Of a stretch of 15,957 nucleotides of DNA, positions 13,782 to 15,957 are shown piece by piece. Source of the DNA: Clostridia bacterium (GTDB taxonomy: Bacteria; Bacillota; Clostridia; Oscillospirales; Acutalibacteraceae); contig CAAFXF010000021.1 in assembly GCA_900766895.1 (NCBI GenBank), positions 1 through 15,957 on the forward strand. The letters run 5' to 3'. The number at the start of each line of letters is the position of its first letter. Position 1 is the first letter of the stretch. The notes beneath the pieces are model-generated. The model was given only the letters and a program-made list of their open reading frames with translations, had not been told where the DNA came from and did no database searches. The translations under genes were made by a program, and so were the position numbers.

Positions 13782-14987
13782 CTAATTCAAATTCAAAAAT
13801 TCCTCGCTGACAATCTTTTTTGCAAGGTCGGTAAAATACTTTACGGTTGCCCCCGACTTTGCCTGCTCGCCTGCAATCTCATCTGTATAATCACTAAGCC
13901 TGTAAACAGAAAATCTGTATCCGTTACCGGTGTTGTGATAAAAATCAATAACCGGCGCAAGCTTTGCAGATGTAATCTTTATCTCACCGTCAATGCGCTC
14001 AACGGTAATCTCTGCCATACCTCCGCACATTTGATTAAGGTTAACCTGATGCGAAATAAAATTACCGATTGAATAATACACAAGCATTTTCTTGCCCGTC
14101 GTCTCATTAGTAACCCATTCGACAGGCTGAAGCACGTGCGGATGAGTTCCTATAACAATATCCACTCCGTTGTCGGAAAAGATTTTTACATATTTTCGTT
14201 GAAGCTCATTAATCTCGTGGCTGTTTTCTGTGCCCCAATGCGGGAATACGATTACGCAGTCTGCGTTTTCTCTTGCCTTTTTTACATCGGCAGTAACCTT
14301 TTCTTCATCAAGCATATTAACGCACCAAGGCTTATCATCCGGAATCGGAATTCCGTTTGTGCCGTAGGTGTAGTTAAGGAGTGCGAACTTAATACCGTTT
14401 TTTTCATAATATGTAACGGTATTGTATTCCTCCTCGGTTTTGTTAGTGCCTATATGCACAACCTCGGGATGCTTTTCAAAAAAGGCACATTCTGCCTCAA
14501 TGCCTGCAAATTTTTGCACATCAAGTGAATGGTTTGTTGCACAGGTGAACACATCAAAGCCTGCGTTGATAGCAGCCTCGCCGACCTCCCACGGAGTGTT
14601 AAAGCAAGGGTATCCGAGATATTCAAAATCAGGACCGCCGAGCATGGTTTCCTGATTAATACAAGCAATGTCGGCAGACTTTACATAATCTGAAATATTT
14701 TCGTAAAACGAGCTGTAATCAAGGCTTCCGTCATCCTGCTTACCTGCCTCAATCAATGTGTTGTGGATAAGATTATCGCCAACGGCAACCAAGGTAACCT
14801 TTGAATTGACAGGTGCTGCCTCTTCTGTTACGGCAGGCTTGGTTGATGTAACGGTTGGATTAATCTTATCTCTGTCGGCGGTGACCTTACCGCTGACAGC
14901 AAGGCCCACAACAACCGCAACGGCAACGCAGGCAGGAATTACAAGCGACAAAAGTCCCCTGCCCGAATTCTTTTTTTCTTTAGCCAT
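13782..14987 (-). CDS. CapA family protein (membrane-anchored metallophosphoesterase-like)
   Basis: A 401-aa protein of the CapA/PgsA family, a metallophosphoesterase-fold group found in poly-gamma-glutamate and other envelope polymer systems and also as stand-alone surface proteins. One N-terminal transmembrane anchor (about 12-32) is followed by a Thr/Pro-rich linker (40-62) and the extracellular domain. Motifs are AVGDNLIH (68-75; Asp71, His75), INQET (110-114), TNHSLD (151-156), FPHWGTE (248-254) and GTHPHVLQPVEW (280-291), which together supply the metal-binding residues. No PgsB/PgsC-type ligase genes are seen nearby, so poly-gamma-glutamate synthesis is not supported. ATG has GAGGTGA upstream. 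It follows the antiporter gene by 31 bp on the same strand, so they probably form an operon. Confidence 0.9.
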   Translation of the reverse strand: MAKEKKNSGRGLLSLVIPACVAVAVVVGLAVSGKVTADRDKINPTVTSTKPAVTEEAAPVNSKVTLVAVGDNLIHNTLIEAGKQDDGSLDYSSFYENISDYVKSADIACINQETMLGGPDFEYLGYPCFNTPWEVGEAAINAGFDVFTCATNHSLDVQKFAGIEAECAFFEKHPEVVHIGTNKTEEEYNTVTYYEKNGIKFALLNYTYGTNGIPIPDDKPWCVNMLDEEKVTADVKKARENADCVIVFPHWGTENSHEINELQRKYVKIFSDNGVDIVIGTHPHVLQPVEWVTNETTGKKMLVYYSIGNFISHQVNLNQMCGGMAEITVERIDGEIKITSAKLAPVIDFYHNTGNGYRFSVYRLSDYTDEIAGEQAKSGATVKYFTDLAKKIVSEEFLNLN

Positions 14988-15018
14988 TTAATCACCTCAA
15001 GTTGGCGGTAGTCGATTA

Positions 15019-15957
15019 TCATGCGGAAATGAAGGTATAAACAACGTATCCGAGGTATCCTGTAAGAGATACAACACCCTGCCAACGCTGAAGCTTTTTG
15101 GTAAACAAGGTCGGAACAACAACGACAGCAACTGCGCATATACAAATAATCATATCAAATACAGAGCCCGGTGATACAATCAACGCACCCTGTCCCTTGC
15201 CCATAGATACAAATGAGCAAACAGGAAGAATAAGTGCAAGATCAATAATGTTTGCGCCGAGAATATTACCAACAGACAATGCACCCTCTTTTTTACGAAG
15301 AGCAGTAATTGTTGTTACAAGCTCCGGCAACGATGTGCCGATAGCAACAGCAATAACACCGATTACTCTCTCGCTGATGTGCATTTCCTTTGCAATTCTT
15401 GTTCCGCCGTTAATAAGGAGCTGTGCACCTGCAACGATACAAACGGCACCGACAACAAACATAGCGATGTTCTTAATCCAATCGGATGCGGTTGTGTTAG
15501 CCTTTGTAGGAGTAACTCCGTCCTCCTCCTGCAAGCCGATACCGTGAGGATCCGGCTCAATTTGGTTTGAGCTGTTCTTCATAGAAATAAAGTTTTCGAT
15601 AAAGAAAGCAATAAAGATAGCAAAAAGCACAACAACACCGATTGTTGAAAGGGTGTGATACTGACCCTCGTAGCCGTCAACTATGACAAGCCGCGTAAGA
15701 CCTGTACCCAATGTAATAGCGATGGCAGCGCCAAGCATCATAATGGCTTTTGGTGCAAATTCCTTACGCTTAACGGCAAAAGGCATACAAACAATGAATA
15801 TACCCATAATCATTGCTGTGTTTGCCGTAACAGAGCCGATAGCATTACCGGACGCCATATCAACCTTGCCGCCTGCAGTTGCAACAACAGATACAATCAT
15901 TTCAGGCAATGTGGTTGCAATAGATACAATAGTTGCACCGATAACAAACTTCGGTAC
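15019..15957 (-). CDS. Calcium/sodium antiporter, CaCA family (YrbG type), partial
   Basis: The reading frame is open to the right edge, so the N-terminus (roughly the first helix) lies outside the window; 312 residues to the TGA stop are present. The two alpha repeats that form the ion-binding centre are visible: GATIVSIATTLPEM with VDMASGNAIGSVTANTAMI in the first, and GVIAVAIGTSLPELVTTI with GALSVGNILGANIIDLALI in the second. Both keep the acidic residue in the LPE motif that binds Ca2+ in this family. The first repeat has ATT where most members have GTS, and GSVTAN instead of GSN--N. About nine hydrophobic helices are present with a hydrophilic central loop around the ISMKNSSNQIEPDPHG region. 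Expected role: sodium- or proton-coupled Ca2+ extrusion. It is followed on the same strand by the CapA-family gene. Confidence 0.9.
   Translation of the reverse strand, partial: VPKFVIGATIVSIATTLPEMIVSVVATAGGKVDMASGNAIGSVTANTAMIMGIFIVCMPFAVKRKEFAPKAIMMLGAAIAITLGTGLTRLVIVDGYEGQYHTLSTIGVVVLFAIFIAFFIENFISMKNSSNQIEPDPHGIGLQEEDGVTPTKANTTASDWIKNIAMFVVGAVCIVAGAQLLINGGTRIAKEMHISERVIGVIAVAIGTSLPELVTTITALRKKEGALSVGNILGANIIDLALILPVCSFVSMGKGQGALIVSPGSVFDMIICICAVAVVVVPTLFTKKLQRWQGVVSLTGYLGYVVYTFISA

Noticed and set aside
13782..14987. Poly-gamma-glutamate capsule locus based on the CapA homologue
   Set aside because: No PgsB/CapB or PgsC/CapC genes are adjacent; stand-alone CapA-family proteins are common in Clostridia.

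Overview
The window looks like chromosomal DNA from a low-to-moderate GC Gram-positive anaerobe of the class Clostridia, probably near Ruminococcaceae/Oscillospiraceae. This rests on the AT-rich promoters (TTGACA-17-TATAAT type), strong AGGAGG-type ribosome sites, the GS-I-alpha type glutamine synthetase with its Arg62 signature, a group II ECF-type S component, DegV, LuxS and DUF1858 proteins. The placement is an inference from gene content; no rRNA or other taxonomic marker lies in the window. There are no tRNAs, CRISPR arrays, insertion sequences or phage genes.

Layout from left to right. (1) 1-2368, minus strand: a cell-surface operon in which a secreted, membrane-anchored CHAP-domain hydrolase with a Thr/Lys tandem repeat precedes a FlaA1/CapD-like polysaccharide biosynthesis protein that runs off the left edge. 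(2) 2464-3226, plus: an orphan ECF transporter S component with its own promoter, a roughly 95-nt structured leader and a strong terminator. (3) 3228-6516, plus: rRNA methyltransferase RlmB followed 8 bp later by an 815-aa membrane protein that has the 8-helix plan of a P1B-type ATPase but has lost every catalytic motif. (4) 6523-8325, plus: a DegV-family lipid-binding protein, then an RluA/RluD-type pseudouridine synthase whose ribosome site sits inside a terminator-like hairpin. (5) 8317-9736, plus: a LuxS homologue with Ser in place of the catalytic Cys, then a DUF1858 redox-disulfide protein coupled to a small exported protein, ending in a bidirectional terminator. (6) 9741-12058: a minus-strand GH30-like glycoside hydrolase and a plus-strand Cof-type HAD phosphatase, fired from back-to-back promoters; the HAD message appears leaderless. 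(7) 12059-12239: an intergenic cluster of five inverted repeats of unknown role. (8) 12240-15957, minus: glnA behind an intrinsic terminator in its own 5' leader, and upstream a CapA-family protein and a calcium/sodium antiporter that runs off the right edge.

Most genes are housekeeping or cell-envelope functions in short transcription units. The observations most worth following are the degenerate P-type ATPase (4069-6516), the Cys-to-Ser LuxS (8370-8873), the glnA leader terminator (13611-13650), the hairpin cluster (12092-12219) and the leader of the orphan ECF S component (2499-2593).
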